NCBI GenBank assembly: GCA_029237515.1
Contig: JARBAV010000115.1
Span: forward strand, 1-5,520
Length of the DNA: 5,520 bases
Reading direction: 5' to 3'
From: Nitrososphaerales archaeon
Lineage (GTDB): Archaea; Thermoproteota; Nitrososphaeria; Nitrososphaerales; Nitrososphaeraceae
The position numbers were made by a program, and so were the translations under genes. Numbering within the stretch: the first letter of the stretch is position 1; every line of letters starts with the position of its first letter. The notes beneath the pieces are model-generated. The model worked only from the letters and a program-made list of their open reading frames with translations, did not search any database and had not been told where the DNA came from. Positions 5,067-5,520 of this stretch are shown one piece after another.

Positions 5067-5520
5067 TCATACTACTTCAACGTCATGGGGAAGGCTTTCG
5101 GTATACCCGGCAGAAGTGATTTTTATAAACTTTGCATTCTTCTGCATTTCTGCTATTGTATTTGCACCACAGTAGCTAAGCCCAGAACGAAGACCTCCAA
5201 CCAACTGCCTAATTATGTCAACCACGCTCCCTTTGTAACTTACCATTGCTTCTACCCCTTCTGGCACGTAATCATTCAGATCGTCTGATTCGATAACCTG
5301 TGAACCCTCCTCTCGATACTTTCTACCCAAAGATGCATAAAAGGAAGCCATTCCTCTGTACATTTTAAATTTCTTACCATTCTTAACGAGTGTCTTGCCA
5401 GGACTTTCATCTGTGCCTCCAAAGAGACTTCCAACCATCACTGAAGATGCTCCAGCCGCAAGCGCCTTAGTAGCGTCACCAGATGTCCTTATTCCACCAT
5501 CTGAGATTATTGGAATATCA
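5067..5520 (-). CDS. guaB: IMP dehydrogenase, C-terminal part (5' end beyond the window)
   Basis: The last 150 residues are visible; the reading frame is open to the right edge, so the start, the CBS domains and the catalytic cysteine loop lie outside. IMP dehydrogenase oxidises IMP to XMP with NAD+, the committed step of GMP synthesis, in the cytosol. Counting from the first full codon at 5519, the motifs are [18 protein letters not shown] (3-20; phosphate-binding DGGI), [19 protein letters not shown] (23-41), YRGMAS (54-59), [13 protein letters not shown] (85-97) and [12 protein letters not shown] (108-119). The protein ends at PHDVEVV, without the EAPNY-type tail common in bacterial enzymes. 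Two features differ from the usual enzyme: YRGMAS instead of YRGMGS, and GRKYREEG (65-72) where the mobile flap usually carries an adjacent Arg-Tyr pair. GMP reductase is the main alternative, but the SGD, EGVE and length patterns favour IMP dehydrogenase. The internal GTG at 5441 is not a start. Confidence 0.93.
   Translation of the reverse strand, partial: DIPIISDGGIRTSGDATKALAAGASSVMVGSLFGGTDESPGKTLVKNGKKFKMYRGMASFYASLGRKYREEGSQVIESDDLNDYVPEGVEAMVSYKGSVVDIIRQLVGGLRSGLSYCGANTIAEMQKNAKFIKITSAGYTESLPHDVEVV

Noticed and set aside
5085..5288. 67-residue plus-strand frame opposite guaB
   Set aside because: It lies fully antisense to a strongly conserved gene region, is rich in Cys/His/Phe as expected for a shadow frame, and has no promoter or ribosome-binding site.

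Overview
The window reads as chromosomal DNA of an archaeon, most likely a mesophilic member of the Nitrososphaerota (Thaumarchaeota). The evidence is a group II chaperonin (thermosome) with a Gly/Met-rich tail, AT-rich TATA boxes about 27 bases upstream of predicted starts (leaderless transcription), T-tract terminators without strong hairpins, and an exported protein rich in N-glycosylation sequons. The lineage is inferred from gene type and style, not from a marker-gene tree.

Layout. Positions 1-1978 hold a two-gene plus-strand operon. It encodes a medium-chain dehydrogenase/reductase (MDR) that keeps the structural zinc cysteines but has lost the catalytic zinc ligands, and, 15 bases later, an HpcH/HpaI-CitE family lyase. 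Positions 1979-2366 are a 388-base gap with several ordered elements. First comes an internal TATA-like box, then a potential stem whose loop carries three perfect ACACCACA units, a downstream anti-repeat TGTGGT, and a T7 tract. After these come a pair of interleaved inverted repeats and the thermosome promoter. Positions 2367-4022 encode the thermosome subunit.

From 4132 to the end all genes lie on the minus strand, convergent with the thermosome. They are a 74-residue zinc-ribbon-like protein, a secreted 187-residue protein of unknown function, and the C-terminal third of IMP dehydrogenase (guaB), which runs off the right edge.

How the genes fit together. The MDR and the lyase are probably co-transcribed and may act on related acyl or acyl-CoA substrates; the substrate is not readable from sequence. 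The thermosome (protein folding), guaB (GMP synthesis), secreted protein and small zinc protein look like independent housekeeping or lineage-specific units, the last two with their own TATA boxes. I see no mobile element, CRISPR array, tRNA or rRNA, and no defence system. The most unusual part is the structured gap upstream of the thermosome, which could encode a short RNA or regulatory structure.
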